Shown here: in pieces, positions 12,001-21,527 of the stretch | Position numbering within the stretch: the stretch's first letter is position 1 | Layout of the letters: every line of letters starts with the position of its first letter | Assembly (NCBI GenBank): GCA_030267565.1 | Contig: BRXU01000007.1 | Coordinates: 2,356,001-2,420,000 of the forward strand | DNA length: 64,000 nt | From: Pleodorina starrii | Lineage: Eukaryota; Chlorophyta; Chlorophyceae; Chlamydomonadales; Volvocaceae | Reading direction: 5' to 3' | The notes under the pieces: model-generated | Databases searched by the model: none | What the model saw: only the letters and a program-made list of their open reading frames with translations | Told to the model about the DNA's origin: nothing | Made by a program: the position numbers and the translations under genes

Positions 12001-13835
12001 AGTTCACACACACGCGTTCGGAAGCAAGCCAGGCCTGGCGAGACTCTCATGCCAACAAGGCCCACGAACAAAGGCCAAAGAGCACGACGTTTTCCGTACC
12101 TGGGGCTCGAGATTGCGACCACCACCACAGCATCACCCAGGCTAGGCGACAGACGGCGCCCTGGGCTCTTCCCATCGAGCTCCTCCTGCTGTCTAGGCGG
12201 CAGCTGGTAGCTGGCAGCCACAGAAGGCCGCTCCTGCGCTGCACGGCCCTTTGCAGGTGAGCTCGCGTAAGAATTCCCTCCGTTTGCGGTGCCAAAGCCG
12301 CCCAGCGGCATCGGAGGTATGGCCACCGGCGACCCCACCGACTGCAATCGCCTGCCGCCGGCGAGCACGAAAGGCTCCGCGCAAGCCGCGCCGCTCTCCG
12401 TGTGAGCCGACCGAGACACGGCCACAAACGCAGGCCCTGCCGCCGCCGGTCCATGATCCATTCCGGGTGAGGACGGCAGGGAGCGTGACGGAGCGCGCGG
12501 TGGCAGGCTGTCAAGCTGCAGGGCGGGGGGCCCGCAGTCCCGGGACGAGCTGACGGCTCCGTCGCCCCCTTTGACCCGTACGGCAGCAGTCAGCTGTCCG
12601 ATGTCGATCGAGGCATTGACGCCCCAGCGCGACGCCGAGGCGCCGAACCTGGCTTCCGCCGTCGTCCCCGGAGGCGGCAAACCACTTCCCACAATGGCGC
12701 GGTCAAGCGCATCATTCTGGATGTGTTTCGCGCCAGCTTCGATTGCATTGAAGGCGGCGCTCCGGCGAGGGGACTGCAAGCCTGCCAACGCCTGGCGCAG
12801 ACCGCTGTTGCGGACATGCTGCGGCGGCGAGGACTCCAAGCTACGGCTGCCGCCGCCCCCGCCGGCGGCGGCGGCGGCACGGAAGGCGGGACCGCCGACA
12901 TCGACGCTGGGTGCTGATGACGTGGAAGAGCTGGAGCCGCTTCGTCCGCTGGGTCGCGGGCTGCCAGGCTCTGCAAAGCTCACGCTCTTCCCGGAAGCCT
13001 TCCGAGGGCGCGTGGGCGACGCGGGAGGTGACCTGCGATGACACAGCGCAGCGCGACCATACGGTGCCATTTACGGTAGGACACATTGGGAAGTCGCCGC
13101 GCTGTTTTAAGTATACATATGACCCTTTGCAAGTCCCATGCGCTTCGCTTCATTTGCACCCGTTCACCGTGCTGTACTGACATGTTCGGGCTCGGCCCAG
13201 TCTCCTGCATCCAGCTGCGGGCCTGGGCGGGGACAAGAGCTGTCGAGGGCCCGGGCTTGGCTTTCGGCGCCTGCGGCTGCTCCAGTTCAGGCGTAAGCCA
13301 GAACGTGGCGTGGAATTTCTGGTCGAAGTGGATGCCCTGCGGGGTTGGGAGAGGCGCATGCGTCATCATGTAAATGTGGTCCAAAATCGCGCATGCCAGC
13401 TGGCTGCGACGCTCGCGGGAAGTGCCGCCAACCATGCGGTTGCTCTTCGTATAGGGGGTTGGCACGCACCTTGATGTGGAAGATATCCCTGTGCCCCTGC
13501 TCCACAGCCTTCTGCCGCTGCACGAAGCGCAGAACTCTTAGCCTGACCTCCACCGACGCCGCCTCTCCCCCTCTGAGCCGGAGGGAGCTGGGCACGACCG
13601 TATAGCGTTCGCTGCTGCCAGGCTTCACAGTCAGCTCCACAGGTCCCCGAAGCGTATTTGTAATGCGCACAGTTTGTGAGTAGGCCTGAATTGCGCACGC
13701 AAGGCGAGAGTTTGTCCTCGGTCAGTCGCGTCCTTCAACCAAGACCTAAACCGTCCATTTGCCGACCTGCGACAACTTTACGTCGCGAAAGAAAAGCTCA
13801 TCGGGCTCCAAGAGCACAAACGCTGTTGCAGCCAT
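1..13835 (-). CDS. Giant coiled-coil protein with N-terminal MSP/ASH-like domain (3' end beyond window)
   Basis: Thirty-four exons could be joined in one frame, about 1,995 residues, and the gene runs off the left edge. Exons 5'->3': 13767-13835, 13470-13685, 13182-13336, 12100-13032, 11758-11953, 10962-11456, 10516-10662, 10019-10061, 9418-9653, 8900-9037, 8537-8614, 8186-8377, 7951-8031, 7586-7688, 7349-7462, 6696-7154, 6234-6376, 6048-6098, 5806-5886, 5323-5688, 4647-4861, 4220-4314, 3888-4009, 3521-3604, 3182-3273, 2689-2842, 2387-2530, 2176-2273, 1831-1912, 1418-1525, 985-1148, 462-596, 184-283, <1-97. Start ATG at 13835 (MAATAFVLLEPDEL). Residues 1-110 look like an MSP/ASH (SPD-2/Hydin) beta-sandwich: SQTVRITNTL, then VEVRLRVLRFVQRQKAVEQG and FDQKFHATFWL. 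Residues about 145-690 are Ser/Pro/Ala-rich and disordered. From about 690 onward nearly every exon encodes charged heptad helix rich in Glu, Gln, Arg, Leu and Ala. ASH domains are typical of centrosomal and ciliary proteins, so a basal-body or axonemal role is inferred. I cannot name the orthologue. The last partial exon and the GC donor at 3181 are the least certain parts. Confidence 0.85.
844..865. repeat. (CA)n microsatellite
   Basis: About eleven CA units inside the intron between the exons at 985-1148 and 462-596 of the coiled-coil gene. It reads as GT on the coding strand. Confidence 0.95.
3048..3150. repeat. Degenerate intronic tandem repeat, about 35-45 bp unit
   Basis: Three imperfect copies of a unit containing CGAACCCAGCC or CAAACCCAGCC sit in the intron between exons 2689-2842 and 3182-3273 of the coiled-coil gene. 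No coding signal is seen here. Confidence 0.6.
3426..3492. repeat. Dispersed intronic repeat, copy 1
   Basis: About 67 bp (CGTCGGG[G/A]CTGGGTTAG through ACTGTAACGACACACAC) match the segment at 33213-33280 with a single mismatch. Both copies lie in introns of minus-strand genes, in the same orientation, and are embedded in CA microsatellites. Confidence 0.9.
3493..3520. repeat. (CA)n microsatellite, interrupted
   Basis: CA-rich tract with TCACAC and ATACAC interruptions, directly abutting the donor site of the exon at 3521-3604 (GTGTGTGT on the coding strand). Repeat-length change here could affect splicing. Confidence 0.9.
5212..5310. repeat. Pentanucleotide array (CCCGT / CCAGC)
   Basis: An array of CCCGT units grading into CCAGC units, in the intron between exons 4647-4861 and 5323-5688 of the coiled-coil gene. 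Its edge is about 15 bp from the donor of exon 5323-5688. Open frames through it (Ser-Arg-Pro type) are repeat artefacts. Confidence 0.9.
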
Positions 13836-15354
13836 ATCGGCTCCCTTTCCGGCGAGGCTAATGCTGCACTGGCAGTAATTGGTGCCCTAGGCGTCCTTTC
13901 GGACTAGTTGCACGCCAGAAGGTCTGCATTCTACAAAAGATAGAAGGTAAGAAGTCAATGAAGGCAAAAAGTCTTTACTTGCCGAGCTGCGCCTAGCTGT
14001 GGGATTGAAAATTTGAGTCGTACACCACTAACATGCAGGTGAGCAGGTCGTCTATAAGCGGCTATGGGGCTATCCTTGTCCCTGTTACTAAGCATGGTGT
14101 TGCTCTTAATACTAACCGTATGCCATCATATAGGAACTCGTGCATCTCGCTTCAATCCTGGCGTAACTCAAGCTGTGCGGAAGTTTTTGATACCTCGACT
14201 GTTTCACATATGCAACATACTATTGCAACCAATAGGAATCCATACTGCTCATCACAGCTTCCTGTAAAATCGGGTTGATAAGTGCCCAGGATGCCCATTT
14301 CGCACGGCCCGCCGGAAGCTCATAGCACTCATCATTGAGCCATTCAGGCTTCGTTTTCGGTCTCTTAGCGGGAACCACAGGGCAAGCCTCAGACACTGAC
14401 CCGCGGACCCCTACCGTTTCTCGCTCACGCTTGTCGCTGGACCGTGCCTGAAATTCTCAAGTGCCTAACTATAACTATTCCACAGTTGCCCTCATATGTA
14501 TCGCTCAATGCGCGGCGTAGCTGGGGGCGTATCTCGGGCTCCCACTTGTAGCATTTGTCCGGCCCGACTTCGAAACCTTATCGTATGGTATGTGTTAGCT
14601 AGCGCGGCTGCTGGCCGGCGCGGGCAGTGCATCTTACAATGCAATCTTCCCAGATGTGTGCTCTACATGCCATGGATGTGGATGGTCCGCGTCCGGCGAA
14701 CGCTGTCAATGTGAGGGCTCTGCTGACACTCCTGTGTGTATCGGTGACACACGCTCACGTCCGTCTTGCGCGTTTGCTGGGTGGGCGCTGCAGATCTGGG
14801 CACTTTATGAAGGCCCGTCCGGTGCACCAGTTTACAGCTTGCTGAAGTGCAGGGGTACCACTGGGAACCGCTCGGGTGGCGCGGTGCACGGATAAGAGCC
14901 GTGAACTTTCGGTGATGGCTAGCTCACTTACCGGTACTCCGAACCCTCCCCTGTGTCGTATACATCGAACTTAAATGCACCGAATACAAAGCGGCCGCGA
15001 TTACAGTTTGCTTCATTGTGAGAACGCAGTGGTGTCGGGCCTCGGGGTTGGGGGGTGTTGGAGCTGCCGTGCAGTATGCGACAGACCAGGCAACGCCGTT
15101 CACGGAGAGCTTATGCAAAGAAACTATGACTGATGCGCATGCTACATAGACCCGAAAGCCGTGTTCCGGGCATAGAGGGATTGGAGCGTCAGAACACGTA
15201 TGGTGCTCCAATGAGCTAAGGCGTCTCAATCGTGCAACAGCTCAGGCAATGTCACAAGGGACTAGTCGAGGGCGTGTGCACTCGGTGTAATGGCATCGCT
15301 GCAGCTTTTCCCGGGGAACGCAACATTGTGTTGTGTTGCCGAGTGCCTCAGGTA
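13836..15354. other. Spacer upstream of coiled-coil gene; no gene seen
   Basis: Base composition is lower in GC than the flanking genes. Only short frames are open, with no conserved motif and no consistent splice pattern. The right part of the coiled-coil gene's 5' UTR and promoter must lie here, just above 13835. No clear TATA box was identified. Confidence 0.6.
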
Positions 15355-15384
15355 AACACCACTACTTACGGTAAGGGCGGGTGT

Positions 15385-15492
15385 TTCCGTTCACAACGTG
15401 AACGACTGGTGACTGAACGTTCACTGAACGTTCACTGAATGTTCAGCGAACAGTCACGGGGAACGTTCACTGAATGTTCGGTGAACGTTCGT
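15385..15492. repeat. Palindromic TGAACGTTCA subterminal repeats
   Basis: At least six spaced copies of GAACGTTCA, GAATGTTC or GTTCACTGAA, in both orientations, within about 110 bp of the element end. They are mirrored at 22283-22387 in the other arm. Clustered subterminal palindromes are typical transposase-binding arrays; that role is inferred here. Confidence 0.8.
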
Positions 15493-16042
15493 CAAAGCCG
15501 TACGTTACGGACATCGCGCCGAGGGTGGCTCGGGTAGCCGGCGGGGGCCCCGGCCTGGATGAGGCCCCAAAAGCTAGGGACAGGCGCGGGGTTCGTGGAC
15601 GGAGATGCGTGAGAGGACGCGTGGCGCGACTTTGGCGGAGGTCGCACTGTTGCCGCAACGCCCCGGAGGAGGAGGACGAGGAGGACGAGGAGGCGGAGGC
15701 GAAAGAGGCGGTGGCGAAGGAGGAGGCCTGCGTCTGCTTTTGCGTCAAGATGTCGGACTCAGTCTGCGTCTGGTGTTTTAGACTCAACATTGAGTCCACG
15801 GCCCACTCATAGCATCAAGCCCCACACTCTATTGATCAACCCACTCTATTGAGTCCCCGGCCCACTCAAACGAAATGCCGGACCCGACGAAATAAATTGT
15901 CTGGGGATGCACGGCCGGCCAATGCTTGTCGAGAAGCAGCAGCGCCTTGTCAAGATCCATGCTTACTTTATGCAGAACTAGCCGGCAGAGAGACTCATTC
16001 GGGAGTGCCGAATCATGGTGAGGGACCGGTGCGCTTGTAGGT

Positions 16043-16066
16043 CGTACTATTTCGGAAAATAGTACG
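16043..16066. repeat. Short hairpin in inverted arm
   Basis: Ten-base arms CGTACTATTT and AAATAGTACG are separated by four bases. Related copies occur near 21398-21421 and 21708-21732 within the same repeat family. Confidence 0.85.
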
Positions 16067-16241
16067 GCACGCATGCTCCAGCGCTGTTCCCGCGCACATA
16101 AAAGGTATTCACATAACGGCTTGGCCTTGAATCGGTTCGTTATATGTGCCCCAGCAGCTGTGGTCACTTAGAGAGCTATTCATAAGTGGACCACGCAATT
16201 CTCTGAGCTATTACGCGCAGCACGGGATTGCATTAAACAAG

Positions 16242-16754
16242 CAGAGGACATCAAGGCCGTGCGTGGTATAGCTCTCCTCAAGCCACGCGAGCCTCGCGAG
16301 CCTGTGCCTCGCGGGCACACCGTCCGCGACACCCCGCCCATATATGAAGCCGCCCTGGAGCCATGCTAACAGCTTCCTTGCCAGCGCGCTACGCGCAGCG
16401 GCAACCTGTGAAACTATTACGGTTTAGATACCGATGTTGATTGCAGCCAATCTCCCGTGAAAAACTTGAATTCGCGAAACTTGCGTTTGTCATGCAAAAG
16501 GGGTCCCCAAAAGCTTCTTGCCGGGCCACGTCTGTTGCACATCCATTTAAAGCTATACATTCCTAAATCAAAACGTACCAAGCATACAACGGGAGCTTGT
16601 TTTGGTCCACAGTTGAGCGTCTCGACACAACAGTGTGCTCAATCACAAATAGCACATCCAGAAAGTCACTGGCGCTAACATCTATAAGCTTTTTGTGATA
16701 TGGGCGACCAACGGGGATCTGGGCGGCCCCGGCGACGGCCCCGGCGGCGAGAAT
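16242..16754. other. Unique internal segment of outer element
   Basis: A single-copy stretch between the left arm and the first inverted unit of the right arm. It includes a GC-rich patch with CGCGAGCCTCGCGAGCC-type short palindromes at about 16280-16310. No gene seen. Confidence 0.6.
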
Positions 16755-16889
16755 TGCGTGGTCATGTCGCTCCACTTATGAATAGCTGCCCTAAGTGACC
16801 ACAACTCCTGGGGCACATATACCGAACCGGTACAAGGCCAAGCAGTTATGTGAATACCTTTTATGTGCGCGGGAACAGCGCTGGAGCAT

Positions 16890-19123
16890 CACTAAAAGAC
16901 AGAAGTTCGGGCCCGAACGTTTAGAGGGCCCTGTGCCCACTTAATGGCCGCTGCCGGACCCAGGCCTGCACCGTTTGTCGCCGGACTTTTTCCGTAATAA
17001 TCCTTACTAGGTAAGGTGTGTACTATAAAACAAATTGTAATGAATGCGGGTTCAATTTTAGCCAGGGTTTGAGTACAAACGTGACCGAGCCGTCCGCCAG
17101 GACCACCGATCGTACCCCTACCGGAAAAGGGTCATCTCCAGTCGCCAATTCATTCCAATAGCCCAGCGCCCCACAACCTCGTCTTATGAACACACAATAC
17201 GGTAGAATCGTGGCGAAGCGGGCGTGCAATTCACTAATGGAACGTAAATGGCGGTCATGGGAGTCCGTCCACACCCACGGCCACCCCTACCCCATGCTGA
17301 GCCTAAGGGTAAATGCCAACGCAAGCCCTTTCGCGTCCGAAAGCTCTAAGCGCCTCCCGCGCATACCAAAAGTAGCTGCTATGTGGGGACAAGGGGTTGG
17401 TGTCGGCTTCCTTGAAGCCGGAAAAAGGGCGGGGCCCCACTAAATCCGTACGGGTGGAGTTGAGTGCTAGGGCGGCGAGGGCGTGAAGTGTGAGAGTGTC
17501 GACATTCCTGCTGATAGACAGCCAGAGCTGTTTCCCGAAATGCCTGCTAGCCGAGTCGTTAGCAAGGCCTGCCGGCGCCGCGCGAAGCGCGTCATCCCGC
17601 CGGGTGCATGAGCGCATGTGCGCATCGACCGAAATACGGCATTTCCAAAGCGAGCGGCGAGGGCGTCAACTGTGAGAGTGTCGACATTCCTGCTGATAGG
17701 CAGCCAGAGCTTTATACCTGAAATGCCTGCGGCTTCAGCAATCCGACCCATGTTTAGCATCGCGCGCCGTCTCGGCACTGTGCAACTCTTCCGGCCAGCG
17801 CATTGGCTGAAGTTAGGTTGGGTGTGAGAATGGGTTGAGAGCAAAGAACGGAGTCGCGTGCGGGTTGCCGGAGGCCCACGTTGCAAGTGAGGTCCCCGTC
17901 AATCAGGTGAATGAATGCGTGTTTGTGTTTTAACTTCTTAAGTCGGAGAAATTTCAGGAGTATCCGACGCAGACTTGCTAGCAGAGTCGCCAGCAAGGCC
18001 TGCCGGCGCTGCCGGCGCCGCGCGAATCGCGTCGTCCGGGGCGCATGGGCGCATCGATTGAAGTACGGCATCAATTCGGCAGCGAGCGGCGAGGGCATGA
18101 AGTGTGACAATCGACAATCTACAATCCTGCTGATACGTAGCCAGAGCTGTATCCCCGAAATTCCTACTTGCGGAGTCGTCAGCAAGGCCTGCCGGCGCCG
18201 CAGGAATCGCGCTCCGTCTCGGCACTGTGTAACTCTTCCCGCGAGCGCATTGCTTGGCTTAAGTAGCTTGACAGTAGACATGGAGTGGATTATTCGCAGA
18301 TCACGCTGACTTGCCAATAGAATGACAGACGACGACGAGAGTGCAGCAGAGGCCTGGCAGCAGGGTTTGCTCCTTGCAACCTTTGTAATAGCAATATGCG
18401 TCAAGACGATCGGACCGGCAAGCAGAGCTGCTGTGGTGTGGTCGCGGGAAGAGTGTTTGCAATGCAAACATAGTTTGTTTCCGAAACGAAGATTCATTTC
18501 ACGCCGTCATGTCAGAATTCCACCTTAAGGAACGATGACTCTTCTGGAATTAATTATAGGCCGAGAGGTGATGGTTTGACCTCGGCCTCGGTCCATGGAG
18601 ACTGCCAAACTGGTTTGTACTCATGCGATGTTGGGTTCCAATAATAAATTTACCGTGCAATAAAGAATGTAATCTTTTACGTATGCAGCCTTTCCGTTGG
18701 CCGAAAGTCTGCACTTGTCCAATTACCCAGAACCGTGAACCCAGAACCCAGAACCCACGGACATGGGCAATCCTACAGGGCGGGGCCCCCCTGGGCGCTT
18801 CGCGCTGGGGCCCCGCCCAAAAATCATGTACAATGGGCGCCGTCGCAAGAAAAGGACTCCTACGTGAACAGCGTCTCTTGGACTAAACGCCCTGCTCAGA
18901 GCCAAGAGCTGCGGCTGCGCTTCAGGCCACGTACGGCGCTTTGCTCGCACACCCCTGTGGCCTTATGTTGGTTAGACCAGTACGACGGATGCGCATTGAG
19001 CCTAGGAGCCACGCACGCTTTGCAGATTTAAAAAATTCGATAGAGAAAAGGAGTTAAGGCAGGTCAAGTGCCTGGGGGTGTGGAACGGTGTGCAGTTTGA
19101 GCCCGAACTTCTGTCTTTTAGTG
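16890..19123. mobile_element. Non-autonomous CACTA element, long copy (2,234 bp)
   Basis: It has 23-bp perfect terminal inverted repeats at 16890-16912 and 19101-19123. The first ~498 bp and last ~300 bp match the short copy at 20585-21388 almost base for base. The centre (about 17388-18823) holds degenerate tandem repeats and no transposase-like frame. The left flank is CAT, but the right flank is ATG rather than CAT, so this copy alone has no 3-bp duplication. Confidence 0.85.
17463..18260. repeat. Degenerate internal repeats of the long CACTA copy
   Basis: Three to four diverged copies of a unit of about 180 bp, each with GGCGAGGGCGTGAAGTGTGA, then CATTCCTGCTGATAG, AGCCAGAGCT, CCCGAAATGCCT and GCAAGGCCTGCCGGCGCCG. 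They are spaced irregularly and carry indels. No frame is conserved between copies, so they are not a protein repeat. Confidence 0.8.
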
Positions 19124-19231
19124 ATGATTTTGTTTGAAAACCCTGGGACGAGCAACAGCCTTCCTTTGAAACGCCATGCAGGGAATGCTATGAACGGCGG
19201 CTAAGGCTGGGAGAAGCTCAGCACGCACGGC

Positions 19232-20093
19232 ATGCCGGGTTTCGCTTCACGGGGTGGGACGCGGGCGGCCGCTGGTGACCCGCGGGTCAGTAGCACCCCC
19301 ACCAACAAACGCGCCCAGAAATGGCTCCCCGTGCGCACGCTTGCCGTAGAAGCTTCCTCCATCGCCCGTAATGAGCTTCACGGGGTCCGCAAAAATAAAA
19401 ATAAGGAGGCTGAGCCTCCAAGGCGCTGGGCCGCTGAAGCTGGCCGGATTTTACTCAGGTACCTTGACGAGGCAGAGCTGCGGGGTGAGGCGATTCCCCG
19501 TCCGACAAACGCAGCCCGCTTCTGCGCCCAATGGCACGCTGCATTTCAAGCTACTGGCAGCGTAGAGGACACGGAGCGCAAGGGCCGCCCACGCAAACTT
19601 CCGTCGGGAGTGGTGGAGGAAGCCTTGACACTAGTCAAGACCGTGCGGCCGTGGACCTACGGCGGCGGAGTTCAAGGACTTTATCAAGGCGTGCCTCAAG
19701 GTTTGGAACGACGAGTTCTGCGAGACGTTGCCCCCCATCTTTTCATGGGACAACACCCGCATTCACGGCAACTATCGTGACGAGGCGGACGGGTGGGGCT
19801 CTCTGGGCATCGACACCGAAACCCACACGCAGCTGCCGCCGTACAGCCCGGATATGCATAGCGTCATCGAGCCGAGCCACGCGCGGCTCATGCACGAGAT
19901 GCAGCAGTTCATCAACAACCGCGAGGGCGGCCCGGGTGACTCTCTGGAGCCGTACACGGAAAGCTTAGGGGAACTGTTTCAGGCAACCATAACCCCCGAG
20001 TGGGCCAAGGCAACCACCCACCGGCTGTTCATCGACGTGCTGCCCGCAATCCTCCAGGCCAATGGGGACTACCCTCCAAAGAAATACCGCTAA
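19232..20093 (+). pseudogene. IS630/Tc1-mariner-type transposase remnant
   Basis: The N-terminal part (frame from 19232) carries a helix-turn-helix-like region ending in VEDTERKGRPRKLPSGVVEE. The C-terminal part is in another frame (about 19669-20093) and carries the DDE signature: second Asp in FSWDNTRIHG, then LPPYSPDMHSVIEPSH with the terminal acidic residue. The two halves are out of frame near 19665-19670, and the stretch that should hold the first catalytic Asp, about 80-100 residues, is missing. It is therefore a deleted, frameshifted, inactive copy. The stop is the TAA after KKYR at 20091-20093. It sits between the two CACTA copies; its own terminal repeats were not found. Confidence 0.75.
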
Positions 20094-20584
20094 ATGGGGG
20101 CTCGCCAGGCGGGTTCACTGAGCGACGGGCGGGCGGGGCGTGGGGGGGGGGGGGTGCGCGCCGTATAGGCGTTTCAGTATTGCGTTTGCAGTACCGATGG
20201 GGCGCGTAATTTAATTGTCTGTTTGCACATGTTGTGTAAACGAGCTGGGCGGTGGTAATCCGTACGTTCTGTGCGTCCGGGCTGCTCAATGGCCGAGCAT
20301 CGCTCCGCGGGGTGAAGCGTCAACAACCTAAGAGTTGGTATTACGGCCGCCGGACGCGCTGTGGTATCTATAGTGTTATATACATGGTAATTCAGTGGTG
20401 TATTAGTGGCATTGAGGCGATGCGAGGAAGTCCAAGTCAACTATAATGCCCCGCGGTATGAAGACATTTCGGGATTGGAGCTTTCGTGCGCTAGTACGTC
20501 TTTTGAGTACAAAACTTATTATTGCGAATACGGTTGTCGCAGGCGAAAGGGCGACGAAAGCTGTCAGAAGGCCCTTCCCCGCAT

Positions 20585-21388
20585 CACTAAAAGACAGAAG
20601 TTCGGGCCCGAACGTTTAGAGGGCCCTGTGCCCACTTAATGGCCGCTGCCGGACCCAGGCCTGCACCGTTTGTCGCCGGACTTTTTCCGTAATAATCCTT
20701 ACTAGGTAAGGTGTGTACTATAAAACAAATTGTAATGAATGCGGGTTCAATTTTAGCCAGGGTTTGAGTACAAACGTGACCGAGCCGTCCGCCAGGACCA
20801 CCGATCGTACCCCTACCGGAAAAGGGTCATCTCCAGTCGCCAATTCATTCCAATAGCCCAGCGCCCCACAACCTCGTCTTATGAACACACAATACGGTAG
20901 AATCGTGGCGAAGCGGGCGTGCAATTCACTAATGGAACGTAAATGGCGGTCATGGGAGTCCGTCCACACCCACGGCCACCCCTACCCCATGCTGAGCCTA
21001 AGGGTAAATGCCAACGCAAGCCCTTTCGCGTCCGAAAGCTCTAAGCGCCTCCCGCGCATACCAAAAGTAGCTGCTATGTGGGGAAAATCATGTACAATGG
21101 GCGCCGTCGCAAGAAAAGGACTCCTACGTGAACAGCGTCTCTTGGACTAAACGCCCTGCTCAGAGCCAAGAGCTGCGGCTGCGCTTCAGGCCACGTACGG
21201 CGCTTTGCTCGCACACCCCTGTGGCCTTATGTTGGTTAGACCAGTACGACGGATGCGCATTGAGCCTAGGAGCCACGCACGCTTTGCAGATTTAAAAAAA
21301 ATCGATAGAGAAAAGGAGTTAAGGCAGGTCAAGTGCCTGGGGGTGTGGAACGGTGTGCAGTTTGAGCCCGAACTTCTGTCTTTTAGTG
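20585..21388. mobile_element. Internally deleted CACTA derivative (804 bp)
   Basis: Same 23-bp TIRs (20585-20607, 21366-21388) and same ends as the long copy, but missing about 1,430 bp: sequence equivalent to 17387 joins directly to 18824 at a GGGGAAAATC junction with only one or two bases of microhomology. Flanked by CAT on both sides. Confidence 0.85.
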
Positions 21389-21527
21389 CATGCGTGCCGT
21401 ACTATTTTCCGAAATAGTACGACCTACAAGCGCACCGGTCCCTCACCATGATTCGACACTCCCGAATGAGTTTCTCTGACAGCTAGTTCTGCATAGATTC
21501 AGCATGGATCTTGACAAGGCGCTGCTG

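Larger units (their letters stand above)
15355..16241 (+). repeat. Left inverted arm of outer element
   Basis: Near-identical to the reverse complement of 21528-22419. It contains, in order: palindromic GAACGTTCA repeats, a GA-rich acidic open frame (15474-15812), copies of ACTCTATTGA, and a hairpin centred at 16054. The open frame is intact in both arms but strongly biased in composition and not supported as a gene. Confidence 0.9.
16890..21388. mobile_element. CACTA-type macrotransposon-like block (4,499 bp)
   Basis: The block starts CACTAAAAGACAGAAGTTCG and ends with its reverse complement (TIR of 23 bp, 16890-16912 and 21366-21388). It is flanked by CAT at 16887-16889 and CAT at 21389-21391. 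The left flank ending GCGCTGGAGCAT and the right flank starting CATGCGTGCCG are contiguous in the uninterrupted paralogous repeat near 21691-21711, which serves as the empty site. Inside are two CACTA copies in the same orientation flanking a 1,461-bp segment. CACTA (En/Spm, CMC) elements make 3-bp duplications, which agrees. No CACTA transposase gene is present, so it would need help in trans. Confidence 0.75.

Noticed and set aside
15474..15812. Acidic open frame present in both inverted arms
   Set aside because: Composition is driven by a GAGGAGGACGAGGAGG run, the complement is also open, and no known domain or start context supports it.
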